From Undibacterium sp. 5I1 (GTDB lineage Bacteria > Pseudomonadota > Gammaproteobacteria > Burkholderiales > Burkholderiaceae_D): a stretch of 64,000 bases of DNA. Positions within the stretch are counted from its first letter, which is position 1, and the number at the start of each line of letters is the position of its first letter. Made by a program: the position numbers and the translations under genes. The stretch is taken from contig NZ_JAVIWI010000001.1 of NCBI RefSeq assembly GCF_034314085.1, forward strand, positions 3,348,001 to 3,412,000, read 5' to 3'. This document shows positions 56,719 to 64,000 of the stretch, piece by piece. The notes beneath the pieces were generated by a model that saw only the letters and a program-made list of their open reading frames with translations, was not told the origin of the DNA and searched no databases.

Positions 56719-58452
56719 TTAACCCGCATAAGTCAGAGTATCGGTCGATGTAGTGTAAGTCGAGCTAGTGACCGAACTGACGTAAATATAATCCCCTTTT
56801 GCCACGTTCTGATTGACGGTAATCAACATATAACCACGGCGTGAGGTATCAATATAGTTGATGTCATCGACCAGCGCTTTGATCGTACCAGCCAAGGTGG
56901 CTGGCGGCACTACTGCTGGCGGGAAAACGCCCTCAAATCCTGATGAAGTCACCGACATCCCGGCAAACTCTGCGCCGACTTGCGTGCCATCCGGCAAAGT
57001 TAATTTATTAAACCAAGCGTTGTGACTATCGCCGGATAACACCAAAAACTTCTTATTCGCTGCTTTGAGTTTGTTGGCAGACGTGAACAGTGCATCGCGG
57101 GCGTTGGGATAGCCTTCCCAATTATCAAAATTGTAGGAAATTTTTGGATTTTTACTCAAATCCAGCAAATCCTTTTGCGCTTGAGTTTGCAATGCAACTG
57201 GCGTCGCTTTTGCTGTCAAATAAGCCGTCACAGATGCTGCACTCAGATTCGTCGACAGCACAGATGCGGGCAATTGAATACGGCCCATCACCGTTTGATT
57301 GCCCAGCACTTGCCAAGTCGCTTTGGATGCAGTCATTTGGGTGTCCAACCAAGCTTGCTGAGTTGCACCCATCAACTGCTTATTCTTGTTGAAGGCATAC
57401 GGCAAAAACGCCGGATCAGCGATGTCACGACCAGATGCATCATTAGTTCGGTCTGGCTGGTGCTCACGACCGATGATGCGGGTATCCAGCATATGTAGCG
57501 ACAATAAATTACCAAAATCAAATGAGCGATAGATCTTTAACAAATTGGTCGGATCCGGTGTACGGATGGGCATCCATTCGTGATAAACCTGGCTCGCTAC
57601 AGCTTTGCGCGCCGCCCATGGTCCTTGCGTGACTGGGTCATGATTTTCTGCGCCATCCATATACGCGTTATTGGCAAACTCGTGGTCATCCCAAATCGCA
57701 ATCATAGGCATGCGGGCATGCAGTGCTTTGACATACGGATCGGCTTTATGTAAGGCATGACGGGCACGATAATCGGCGAGGGTGACGACCTCATTCGCAG
57801 GTGCAGAAATACGCGCCGTAACCGCAGTGGCAGCCGGTGGATAAACGCCATCTTTGTATTCGTAAATATAGTCGCCTAGGTGCAAAGAAAATTGCGCGCC
57901 AGATGAGATTGCGGAGTCATACGCATTGAAATAACCGGCAGGATAATCACTGCAAGAGAATACGGCTAGCTTGACTTCTGACACGTTCCCGACAGGCAAA
58001 GTGCGGGTACGCCCAACTGCCGATACGCTGTTATTGGCGGCGATAAAACGGTAATAATATTCTGTGTTAGGGCTGAGTCCGGTCGCATCAACTTTTGCGG
58101 TAAAGCCCGTATCTTTTGTCGTGGTTGTTTTACCGGAAGAAACGATGGTAGAAAACGTCGCATCCGTCGCCACTTGCCATTGCAAATCCACCGATGCGTC
58201 GGTAGATACTTTTGCATAGGTCCATAAAATTACCCGGTCAGATAACGGATCGCCGCTGGCAATGCCGTAGTTGAATGATGCCTGCTCTAAATTAACATCC
58301 GCATTAGAGCCGCCGCAAGCAGTCAATACACCGCCAGAGGCGACTACTGCTGCGACGGATGACATTTTAATGACGAAGCCACGACGGCTCAGATTTTTTG
58401 GTGACTCTGTGTTTTGTATAAGCGCGTCTTGCGTTGGCTCGTTGGTTTTCAT
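56719..58452 (-). CDS. phoD: PhoD-like alkaline phosphatase, Tat-exported
   Basis: 577 residues. A twin-arginine signal (SRRGFVIKMSSVAAVVASGG) is followed by TACGG, so it may also be lipidated. The PhoD N-terminal beta domain (about 60-155) includes FNYGIASGDPLSDRVILWT. The metallophosphatase domain shows FSCSDYPAGYFNAY, LHLGDYIYEY and WDDHEFANNAY, which provide iron/calcium ligands in PhoD enzymes. It hydrolyses phosphomonoesters and diesters outside the cytoplasm. No Pho box was identified, so phosphate control is only presumed from the family. Confidence 0.92.
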   Translation of the reverse strand: MKTNEPTQDALIQNTESPKNLSRRGFVIKMSSVAAVVASGGVLTACGGSNADVNLEQASFNYGIASGDPLSDRVILWTYAKVSTDASVDLQWQVATDATFSTIVSSGKTTTTKDTGFTAKVDATGLSPNTEYYYRFIAANNSVSAVGRTRTLPVGNVSEVKLAVFSCSDYPAGYFNAYDSAISSGAQFSLHLGDYIYEYKDGVYPPAATAVTARISAPANEVVTLADYRARHALHKADPYVKALHARMPMIAIWDDHEFANNAYMDGAENHDPVTQGPWAARKAVASQVYHEWMPIRTPDPTNLLKIYRSFDFGNLLSLHMLDTRIIGREHQPDRTNDASGRDIADPAFLPYAFNKNKQLMGATQQAWLDTQMTASKATWQVLGNQTVMGRIQLPASVLSTNLSAASVTAYLTAKATPVALQTQAQKDLLDLSKNPKISYNFDNWEGYPNARDALFTSANKLKAANKKFLVLSGDSHNAWFNKLTLPDGTQVGAEFAGMSVTSSGFEGVFPPAVVPPATLAGTIKALVDDINYIDTSRRGYMLITVNQNVAKGDYIYVSSVTSSTYTTSTDTLTYAG

Positions 58453-58802
58453 CTTGGGTATCTCCTCAAAGGAGGCCGATTTTATTCACCGCTTATGTCA
58501 ACGGTATGACGTCCAATACAAATTATGCCCAAACTGAGCATCCACTCTATAAGTAACATTTGTAAAATTAATGAACTGGATAATATGTGCTCTGTCGTAC
58601 AGATGTAGCATATGAAATCAGCTTATAGTGATGTCTTCAGTTGGTAGACAGGCTTGATAAATAGCCGCCAATTTGGTTAACGATTTGGCCGACAATTCTG
58701 CTGACGAATTAGCTAAATCCTCTATAGGTTTTGTACTCAGTTTTGTACTAATTTTTGTAACAGCGTACGCTCTCTTCACTTACCACATCAAGGATTACGT
58801 TT
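58453..58802. other. Divergent intergenic region phoD / acetoacetate decarboxylase
   Basis: About 350 bases, AT-rich, with both promoters. TTTTGTACTNA is repeated at about 58730 and 58742. No gene, Pho box or dispersed element was recognised. Confidence 0.45.
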
Positions 58803-59549
58803 ATGACCGAAGATGAAATCCGTCGCAATGCGTTTGCGATGCCATATAGCAATTCTGCTTTCCCGCCTGGACCGTATCGCTTTACTGACCGCGAATTTTT
58901 AATCATCACCTATCGGACTGATCCCGAGCTTTTACAAAAAGTGATTCCGGCGCCGCTAAAGATGACGGAACCTATCGTCAAATTTGAATTTATCAACATG
59001 CCAGACTCCACTGGCTTTGGTCATTATTGTGAATCTGGACAAGTCATCCCCGTCACGCTGGACGGTGTGGAAGGCGGCTACGTTCACAGCATGTATCTCA
59101 ATGATCATCCTCCGATTGCGGCTGGCCGCGAGTTGTGGGGCTTTCCAAAAAAACTGGGCGAACCAGAATTAAAAGTCCATAAAGATACGCTGGTCGGCAC
59201 GCTGGATTACAGTGATGTTCGTGTTGCAACCGGTACGATGGGATTTAAGCACACCAAACTGGATGTGGAGGCGGTCAAAAAATCGATGGCAGCGCCCAGC
59301 TTTTTGCTTAAAATTATTCCCCACGTGGACGGCACACCTCGCATCTGCGAACTGGTGCAATATAGCTTGACCGATATCATCATCAAAGGCGCTTGGGGCG
59401 GACCCGGCGCATTAGATTTAAGTCCGCATGCACTGGCGCCAGTGGCAGCGCTGCCAGTGCTGGAAATACTATCTGCTGTCCATATTCTGGCCGACCTGAC
59501 GCTGCCGTATGGCACCGTCGCGTACGACTATTTGCAACAATCCAAATAA
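58803..59549 (+). CDS. adc: Acetoacetate decarboxylase
   Basis: Converts acetoacetate to acetone and CO2. 248 residues, normal length. The Schiff-base lysine pair is K116-K117 in [12 protein letters not shown], matching K115-K116 of the clostridial enzyme, and the flanking [11 protein letters not shown] and [10 protein letters not shown] regions also fit. The 3-hydroxybutyrate dehydrogenase gene starts 10 bases after the stop, so both act on the acetoacetate pool in one operon. Confidence 0.93.
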   Translation: MTEDEIRRNAFAMPYSNSAFPPGPYRFTDREFLIITYRTDPELLQKVIPAPLKMTEPIVKFEFINMPDSTGFGHYCESGQVIPVTLDGVEGGYVHSMYLNDHPPIAAGRELWGFPKKLGEPELKVHKDTLVGTLDYSDVRVATGTMGFKHTKLDVEAVKKSMAAPSFLLKIIPHVDGTPRICELVQYSLTDIIIKGAWGGPGALDLSPHALAPVAALPVLEILSAVHILADLTLPYGTVAYDYLQQSK

Positions 59550-59559
59550 GGGAAATCTC

Positions 59560-60342
59560 ATGTTACTCAAAGATAAAGTCGCTCTGATCACTGGCGCTGC
59601 CAGCGGTATCGGTAAAGAAATCGCCATGGAATACGCTAAGCAAGGCGCGAAGATTGTAATCGCCGATATGGCATTGGATGCCGCCACCGCGACCGCCAAA
59701 GAAATCGAACAAGCAGGCGGTACTGCAATGGCCGTGGCGATGAACGTCACTGACGAAGCGCAAGTGGACAAAGGCGTAGCAGATGCTGTCGCCGCTTATG
59801 GCAGCGTGGATATCTTGATCAGCAATGCGGGTATACAAATCATCAGCCCTATCGTAGATCTGAGTTTGGATAATTGGAAGAAACTGATCGCTATTCATCT
59901 TGATGGCGCTTTCCTCACCACCCGCGCTTGCATGCGCGCGATGATCGCCAGCGGTAAAGGTGGCTCAGTCATTTATATGGGCTCGGTCCACTCGCACGAG
60001 GCGTCACCGTTGAAAGCACCTTACGTTGCGGCTAAACATGGTCTGGTTGGTCTGGCAAAAGTCGTTGCTAAAGAAGGTGCGAAAAATAACATCCGCGCCA
60101 ATGTCATTTGCCCGGGATTTGTACGCACGCCATTGGTCGATAAACAAATTCCAGAACAAGCCAAAGAACTGGGCATTACCGAGGAAGAAGTGATTAAAAA
60201 CGTGATGCTGAAAGAAACCGTCGATGGCGAATTTACAACGGTACAAGACGTTGCACAAACCGCGATATTCCTCGCCGCATTTGGTTCCAATGCGCTGACA
60301 GGTCAATCCATTACCGTCAGCCACGGCTGGCATATGCAATAA
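59560..60342 (+). CDS. bdhA: 3-hydroxybutyrate dehydrogenase, SDR family
   Basis: 260-residue short-chain dehydrogenase that interconverts 3-hydroxybutyrate and acetoacetate with NAD. The cofactor motif is TGAASGIG (11-18) and the catalytic residues are S142, Y155 and K159. The C-terminal stretch [13 protein letters not shown] is characteristic of the 3-hydroxybutyrate dehydrogenase subgroup. I chose the ATG at 59560, 10 bases after adc with GGGAAA upstream; the longer frame from 59509 lies inside adc. It links polyhydroxybutyrate breakdown to the acetoacetate decarboxylase upstream. Confidence 0.92.
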   Translation: MLLKDKVALITGAASGIGKEIAMEYAKQGAKIVIADMALDAATATAKEIEQAGGTAMAVAMNVTDEAQVDKGVADAVAAYGSVDILISNAGIQIISPIVDLSLDNWKKLIAIHLDGAFLTTRACMRAMIASGKGGSVIYMGSVHSHEASPLKAPYVAAKHGLVGLAKVVAKEGAKNNIRANVICPGFVRTPLVDKQIPEQAKELGITEEEVIKNVMLKETVDGEFTTVQDVAQTAIFLAAFGSNALTGQSITVSHGWHMQ

Positions 60343-60404
60343 CTGGTTTGATCACTCGTTCATGTAGATGAACTGAGCGCATCCAGGATTGAATCTTAGA
60401 TTAA

Positions 60405-60440
60405 CTAATTGATCGACTAATTGATCGACTAATTGATCGA
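60405..60440. repeat. Three tandem copies of a 12-bp unit
   Basis: CTAATTGATCGA occurs three times without interruption or mismatch, about 60 bases after the bdhA stop. It contains the near-palindromic TGATCGA. It could be a protein binding array or a slippage product. Confidence 0.85.
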
Positions 60441-60578
60441 CCAAGTAGTAGCCTGAATTATTAGCTGAATGGCTGGACTTATTTTTAGATTTTTTGCAGA
60501 TTGATTGAAGGGAATCTGTCTGCGAAATTTCTTTAAATAAGTCCAACATTTAGTCTGGGCTTCAACTGATAAATCAAC

Positions 60579-60661
60579 ATACTTACCTATAGTATATTTT
60601 AATCGTCCAATTATTCTCTGGACAATCGGCTTATTTAAATAAAAATATCGGGGAGTATATT
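60579..60661 (+). repeat. Dispersed 85-bp intergenic element, copy 9 (intact, near consensus)
   Basis: ATACT (60579-60583), 7 nt, AGTAT (60591-60595), 9 nt, GTCCA (60605-60609), 9 nt, TGGAC (60619-60623), 26 nt, GGGGAGTATA (60650-60659). Both short stems are perfect, and the core extends to ATCGTCCA...TGGACAAT. This is the best single reference copy. Confidence 0.88.
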
Positions 60662-60765
60662 TTTTCTGCAAGAATATTTAAATGTGCTACGCCCGTTTTT
60701 CAACGTTAGTAAAACTTTACGCAAAAGCGACGCTGCACCTAATAGCTCACCGCTCAATTCAATAC

Positions 60766-61788
60766 TCAACTCACAGTCTCTTCCGTCACCCTTTTCATGC
60801 TCGGCGGCAATTCCAAACCCTCCGCAATTGCCACTCTTACTAAGGCATTTTCTAAAATCGCTCTGGCGTGTCCGGCAGTTTGTTGCAGATCACGATGTAG
60901 AGCGGCATCATCGGCATTGCGGTTGGCGCACTCGGCGCTGTAACGCTCAAAGCTGCCCAAACTGGTGACCAGCTCAACTAAATGACGTGGGCATTCGCAG
61001 TACACCAAGTTGGTCGCATTGGCCAACTCAGATAAGGCATGCTCGTCGAATCTTGGAGGTGGCGGGTCACCCAGTTCATTCGCCGGAGCGACGATTTTTT
61101 CCTCCGTCTGCGGCAATTTCAGTAGAGCGCGGCAAAGCGATTCAATCTCAATCGCGTCTGAAGGTGCGCGTGCGACTTCATGCCCGACCGACCGCAGGCG
61201 CCGGATCACCGCGCTCGGTGCAAAACGGTATAAAACGATCGCCTGGCTGGCACCAAACATTTTCTTGATACCCGCTACCGTGTCGAAAGTCGCCTCATTT
61301 AACAGCGGCAACTCAATCACGATGACATCCGCTCGCACGTTCTGCAAATTGGTGGTGGCATCGACTACATTGACGGCGCGTCCCACAACTCTGAGCGCGT
61401 TATCCGATAAGGTTTCTTCAAACCGACGAGATGACACCAGTGGACCGATCAATCCAACCCGCAACTCACGGGCAAGCTCACCAGCGAGTCGTGGCGGCGC
61501 TTCTAATGTTCTGGCGGCACTACGCATCGCGATCAAAGCATCGGTCGGTAGTGCAGCAATGGAACCGATTGAGTGCCCCATATCAACCAGTTGCTTGATC
61601 AAAGTGAGGCGTTTAATTTCTGTTGACGAATACAAACGCTGACCACGTTCACTCAGACGCGGACCAACCACGCTGTAGCGGCGCTCCCACACCCGCAAGG
61701 TTTCAACCGGCACACCAGCCAAACGAGCCGCTATACCGCTGCGGTAAGTCGCCGCATGTGGGTCATTCATATTATTTTCGGACGCCAT
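60766..61788 (-). CDS. MerR-family regulator with B12-binding-like C-terminal domain
   Basis: 340 residues. An N-terminal MerR helix-turn-helix (YRSGIAARLAGVPVETLRVWERRY, residues 15-38, and SERGQRLYSSTEIKRL) is followed by a region like the C-terminal half of CarH/LitR light-sensing regulators. The flavodoxin-like part (LRVGLIGPLVSSRRFEETLSD...) lacks the DxHxxG cobalamin-binding signature, so binding of B12 is doubtful. In CarH relatives such proteins repress carotenoid or photolyase genes; no such genes are here. The start may be the Met at residue 7. Confidence 0.82.
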   Translation of the reverse strand: MASENNMNDPHAATYRSGIAARLAGVPVETLRVWERRYSVVGPRLSERGQRLYSSTEIKRLTLIKQLVDMGHSIGSIAALPTDALIAMRSAARTLEAPPRLAGELARELRVGLIGPLVSSRRFEETLSDNALRVVGRAVNVVDATTNLQNVRADVIVIELPLLNEATFDTVAGIKKMFGASQAIVLYRFAPSAVIRRLRSVGHEVARAPSDAIEIESLCRALLKLPQTEEKIVAPANELGDPPPPRFDEHALSELANATNLVYCECPRHLVELVTSLGSFERYSAECANRNADDAALHRDLQQTAGHARAILENALVRVAIAEGLELPPSMKRVTEETVS

Positions 61789-62129
61789 AATTTTCCCAGT
61801 TCACGTTGAATCTAACTTCAGACAAATACACAGTAAATACTGCAATTGACACATCAATGAACCGATATTATCACAGTATATCGATTCAAGTTCTGGACAT
61901 AAATCGGATAACAGCCTAAATTAGTAATACAAACCCAGTTCAATAAAATAGAAGTTTTTATCTCCGACTGGTAACACGGTGCAACGTAACGCTCACTTGA
62001 ATTATTTTTTGATGATAAATTAGCGCATCAATTGATTGCTCATACTTAGCTTGCTGCCTCATTTATCGACTGTTCAATTGATTGATTTACTCAGTTATAC
62101 ACTTTTAGTCCCTTTTTAAAGGAAATACT
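61789..62129. other. Divergent intergenic region MerR gene / HiPIP gene
   Basis: About 340 AT-rich bases. TTGAT/ATCAA motifs recur around 61850-61900 and 62030-62090. A MerR-type operator (a 19-20 bp spaced palindrome) was not confirmed. No gene was seen. Confidence 0.4.
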
Positions 62130-62441
62130 ATGACAACCCGCCGGCAGTTCATATTTACCACCATCCCTTCCACTGCAATTTTGTTAGGCACTGCAAATAT
62201 TGCGTCAGCTCAAGCAGTCCATTTGGAAGAAAGCGATCCTATCGCGACCGCACTCGGTTACAAAAACGATGCGAGTAAAATCGATGCCAAAAAATATCCC
62301 AATAAAGTCGCCAACAGCAATTGCGCTGGCTGCCAATTATTCCAAGGTAAAAGTACCGATGCGTGGGCTGTGTGCGGTGCAGTCGGTGGCAAGCAGGTAA
62401 ATGCCAAAGGCTGGTGCAGTGCATGGAATAAAAAAGCCTGA
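62130..62441 (+). CDS. High-potential iron-sulfur protein (HiPIP)
   Basis: 103-residue periplasmic electron carrier with one [4Fe-4S] cluster. A Tat-type signal (TTRRQFIFTTIPSTAILLG, cleavage near ASA) precedes a mature protein with four cysteines at 65, 68, 82 and 96 (NCAGCQLF ... VCGAV ... GWCSAW), the HiPIP pattern. GYKNDASKIDAKKYP before the first cysteine is also typical. It probably passes electrons between the cytochrome bc1 complex and a terminal oxidase or other acceptor. Confidence 0.93.
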   Translation: MTTRRQFIFTTIPSTAILLGTANIASAQAVHLEESDPIATALGYKNDASKIDAKKYPNKVANSNCAGCQLFQGKSTDAWAVCGAVGGKQVNAKGWCSAWNKKA

Positions 62442-62592
62442 TTAAGCCAAGTGACGATAATCACTGACATGTGACATTAATGCGTTCGGGGATCAAGGTT
62501 TTACCAATTTTGATCTCCGAACGTTGATTTCTGAATGTTGATTTCTGAACGTTGATCAGATCAACGAAAAAAGTCACTACAGACCCAAAATA

Positions 62593-63297
62593 ATGATGAA
62601 TTCATTTCCACAAGACAGCGTTTGTGTGGTGATTGGTGCGACCGGCGGCATTGGCAGCGCACTCCTGTCTGCATTAGAAAACAACGGCACTTTTAAAACA
62701 GTTATTGGCCTTAGCCGTAGCAGTTTTCCTGCACTAAATTTACTGGAAGAATCTTCGATTGCAAGCTGCGCGGAATACATCGCAAGCGTTGGCGTACCGC
62801 GCTTAATTATTGATGCAACAGGACTCTTGCAACGCGATGGAATGCAACCAGAAAAAAGCTGGCGACAACTAGATCCTGCACACATGATGGAATCATTTGC
62901 AATCAATGCGATTGGTCCCGCTTTGTTGATGAAGCACATACTCCCTCTACTGCCGCGCGAAGGCAAATCGGTATTCGCCACGTTGTCAGCCAAGGTCGGT
63001 AGCATTGGCGATAATCACTTAGGTGGCTGGTATAGTTATCGCGCCTCTAAAGCTGCTTTAAATCAACTCGTGCACACCGCGGCGATAGAATTAAATCGAC
63101 GCCAGCCCGAAGCAATTTGCGTCGCGCTGCATCCGGGCACGGTACAAACATCTTTGTCATCGCCATTCAGTAAAACGGGGCTGGAGGTGCAAACGCCTTC
63201 CACCGCGGCGACACGTCTGCTCACAGTAATTGATCAACTTATGCCAGAAAATTCTGGGCAGTTTTTAGACTATCGCGGTGATTTTTTACCCTGGTAA
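62593..63297 (+). CDS. Short-chain dehydrogenase/reductase, CsgA/C-factor-like
   Basis: 234-residue SDR. The cofactor loop is GATGGIGS near residues 15-22, the catalytic serine lies in TLSAKVGSIG, and the YxxxK motif is YRASKAAL. The compact length and GDNHLGGWYSYRASKAALNQLV stretch fit the C-factor/SDR cell-cell signalling type, but the substrate is unknown. Either of two adjacent ATG codons (62593, 62596) can be the start. Cofactor preference cannot be told. Confidence 0.88.
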   Translation: MMNSFPQDSVCVVIGATGGIGSALLSALENNGTFKTVIGLSRSSFPALNLLEESSIASCAEYIASVGVPRLIIDATGLLQRDGMQPEKSWRQLDPAHMMESFAINAIGPALLMKHILPLLPREGKSVFATLSAKVGSIGDNHLGGWYSYRASKAALNQLVHTAAIELNRRQPEAICVALHPGTVQTSLSSPFSKTGLEVQTPSTAATRLLTVIDQLMPENSGQFLDYRGDFLPW

Positions 63298-63723
63298 AAC
63301 TGAGAAATTTTTATCAAAAATAGGCTAAAAAAATGCACTTAGATTTTGTTTTTACGAATATATTTTTCTCAGCTAATTAAGGACAACTAGCGCTCAAATA
63401 TCATCACAAATTTACGCTCTTTTAATTGAGATTAATTTCAGTTAATTCAATATACTCCCTATCAATTTTATAAAAAACCCTTCACTGTCCAAATAATACG
63501 TGGACAATTAATATATACTCTCTACTAGTATATCCATCAATAGATAGGAAATTCAAATGGATATTTTCTATCTTCAATAAAAAAACGACTGATTTTTATT
63601 AGAGTAACGATGCCGTTTTTTATAGAGTTAAATCACTTATTTTTTTATTTCTTGAATCCGATTGATCCTTGCTCGCGTAAATGATTAGGCAATCATGCAC
63701 AAGTAATTCTTCAGGAGATAGAC
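63298..63723. other. Intergenic region between SDR and fasciclin genes
   Basis: About 425 very AT-rich bases. It contains dispersed element copy 10 (63450-63531) and should hold the fasciclin gene promoter. An AGGAGATAGAC ribosome binding site precedes the fasciclin ATG. No other gene was seen. Confidence 0.5.
63450..63531 (-). repeat. Dispersed 85-bp intergenic element, copy 10 (intact)
   Basis: Minus orientation: AGTAT (63527-63531), 7 nt, ATACT (63515-63519), 9 nt, TGGAC (63501-63505), 9 nt, GTCCA (63487-63491), 27 nt, end TATACTCCC (63451-63459). Both stems are perfect. Confidence 0.87.
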
Positions 63724-64000
63724 ATGCGTAAATTTAGCCCAGCAATTCTGTTCGTAGCATCCATGATGACGTTCGGTGCCAGCTATGCTGCTGACATGAC
63801 CGTGATGGTCGGTGGTCAAAGTATGCTTCCAAGTAAAGACATCGTTGACAATGCCGTCAACTCCGCAGATCACACAACATTAGTCGCGGCTGTCAAAGCA
63901 GCCGGCCTGGTCGATACACTGAAAAGCAAAGGTCCTTTCACCGTATTTGCACCAACCAATGCAGCCTTCGCCAAACTACCGGCAGGCACAGTAGAAACAT
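63724..64000 (+). CDS. Fasciclin (FAS1) domain protein, 3' end outside window
   Basis: Partial gene cut by the window end (92 complete codons). The signal peptide begins [19 protein letters not shown] and ends near SYA. The FAS1 domain begins with the conserved H1-like region ([20 protein letters not shown]) and [19 protein letters not shown]1 domains mediate adhesion; single-domain secreted FAS1 proteins are common in bacteria. The reading frame is open to the end of the window. The ribosome binding site is AGGAGA. Confidence 0.93.
   Translation, partial: MRKFSPAILFVASMMTFGASYAADMTVMVGGQSMLPSKDIVDNAVNSADHTTLVAAVKAAGLVDTLKSKGPFTVFAPTNAAFAKLPAGTVET

Larger units (their letters stand above)
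60343..60765. other. Intergenic region between bdhA and MerR gene
   Basis: About 420 bases between convergent genes. It holds the 12-bp tandem repeat (60405-60440) and dispersed element copy 9 (60579-60661). No gene was seen. Confidence 0.55.

Noticed and set aside
60405..60440. CRISPR-like tandem repeats
   Set aside because: Units are 12 bp and directly adjacent, without spacers; no cas genes are present.

Overview
The window comes from a betaproteobacterium of the order Burkholderiales, most likely family Oxalobacteraceae and probably close to Undibacterium. This is inferred from the 16S rRNA sequence, the lysM-dprA-smg-topB order facing def-fmt, a moderate GC content that is low for the order, and many best-recognised families typical of freshwater Burkholderiales. 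No plasmid, prophage, transposase, CRISPR array or tRNA gene was seen.

Layout. 1-2185: a nearly complete 16S rRNA gene on the minus strand, its long leader with boxA, and one rrn promoter. 2267-9869: housekeeping genes for topoisomerase III, Smg, DprA and a LysM protein, divergent from peptide deformylase and Met-tRNA formyltransferase. 10229-16464: a periplasmic binding protein paired with a sensor diguanylate cyclase, an NhaR-type regulator, and two integral membrane proteins (BI-1/YccA and TerC). 16793-24142: a PEP-CTERM surface protein, methionine synthase MetH behind a SAM-II-like riboswitch and terminator, an oxygenase-like protein and a POT peptide transporter. 24621-41055: a secreted S9 peptidase, an orphan receiver, a LytS/AlgZ-LytTR two-component pair, an HD-GYP plus GGDEF-EAL c-di-GMP operon, a Tat-exported phosphoesterase, a chemoreceptor and a DEAD-box helicase with two copies of its RNA-binding domain. 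41720-55006: FlaG, then a three-gene PLP enzyme / ATP-grasp / PLP enzyme cassette, then a transglutaminase / circularly permuted ATP-grasp-alpha-E / transglutaminase-DUF2126 locus. 55473-64000: a lipoprotein, PhoD, acetoacetate decarboxylase with a 3-hydroxybutyrate dehydrogenase, a MerR regulator, a HiPIP, an SDR and a truncated fasciclin protein.

The most striking unexplained signal is a family of ten related intergenic elements of about 85 bp scattered through the window in both orientations. They share one architecture: ATACT, 7 nt, AGTAT, 8-9 nt, GTCCA, exactly 9 nt, TGGAC, about 26 nt, GGGGAGTATA. None lies in a gene. They look like a small non-autonomous (MITE- or REP-like) element, with intact, half-decayed and rearranged copies.

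Functionally the region is rich in signalling (c-di-GMP synthesis and breakdown, two-component systems, chemotaxis) and secreted hydrolases. Two adjacent loci combine ATP-grasp ligases with PLP enzymes or transglutaminase-fold proteins and are candidates for uncharacterised small-molecule or peptide chemistry. Starts given here were chosen by domain alignment and ribosome binding sites and often lie downstream of the longest open frame.
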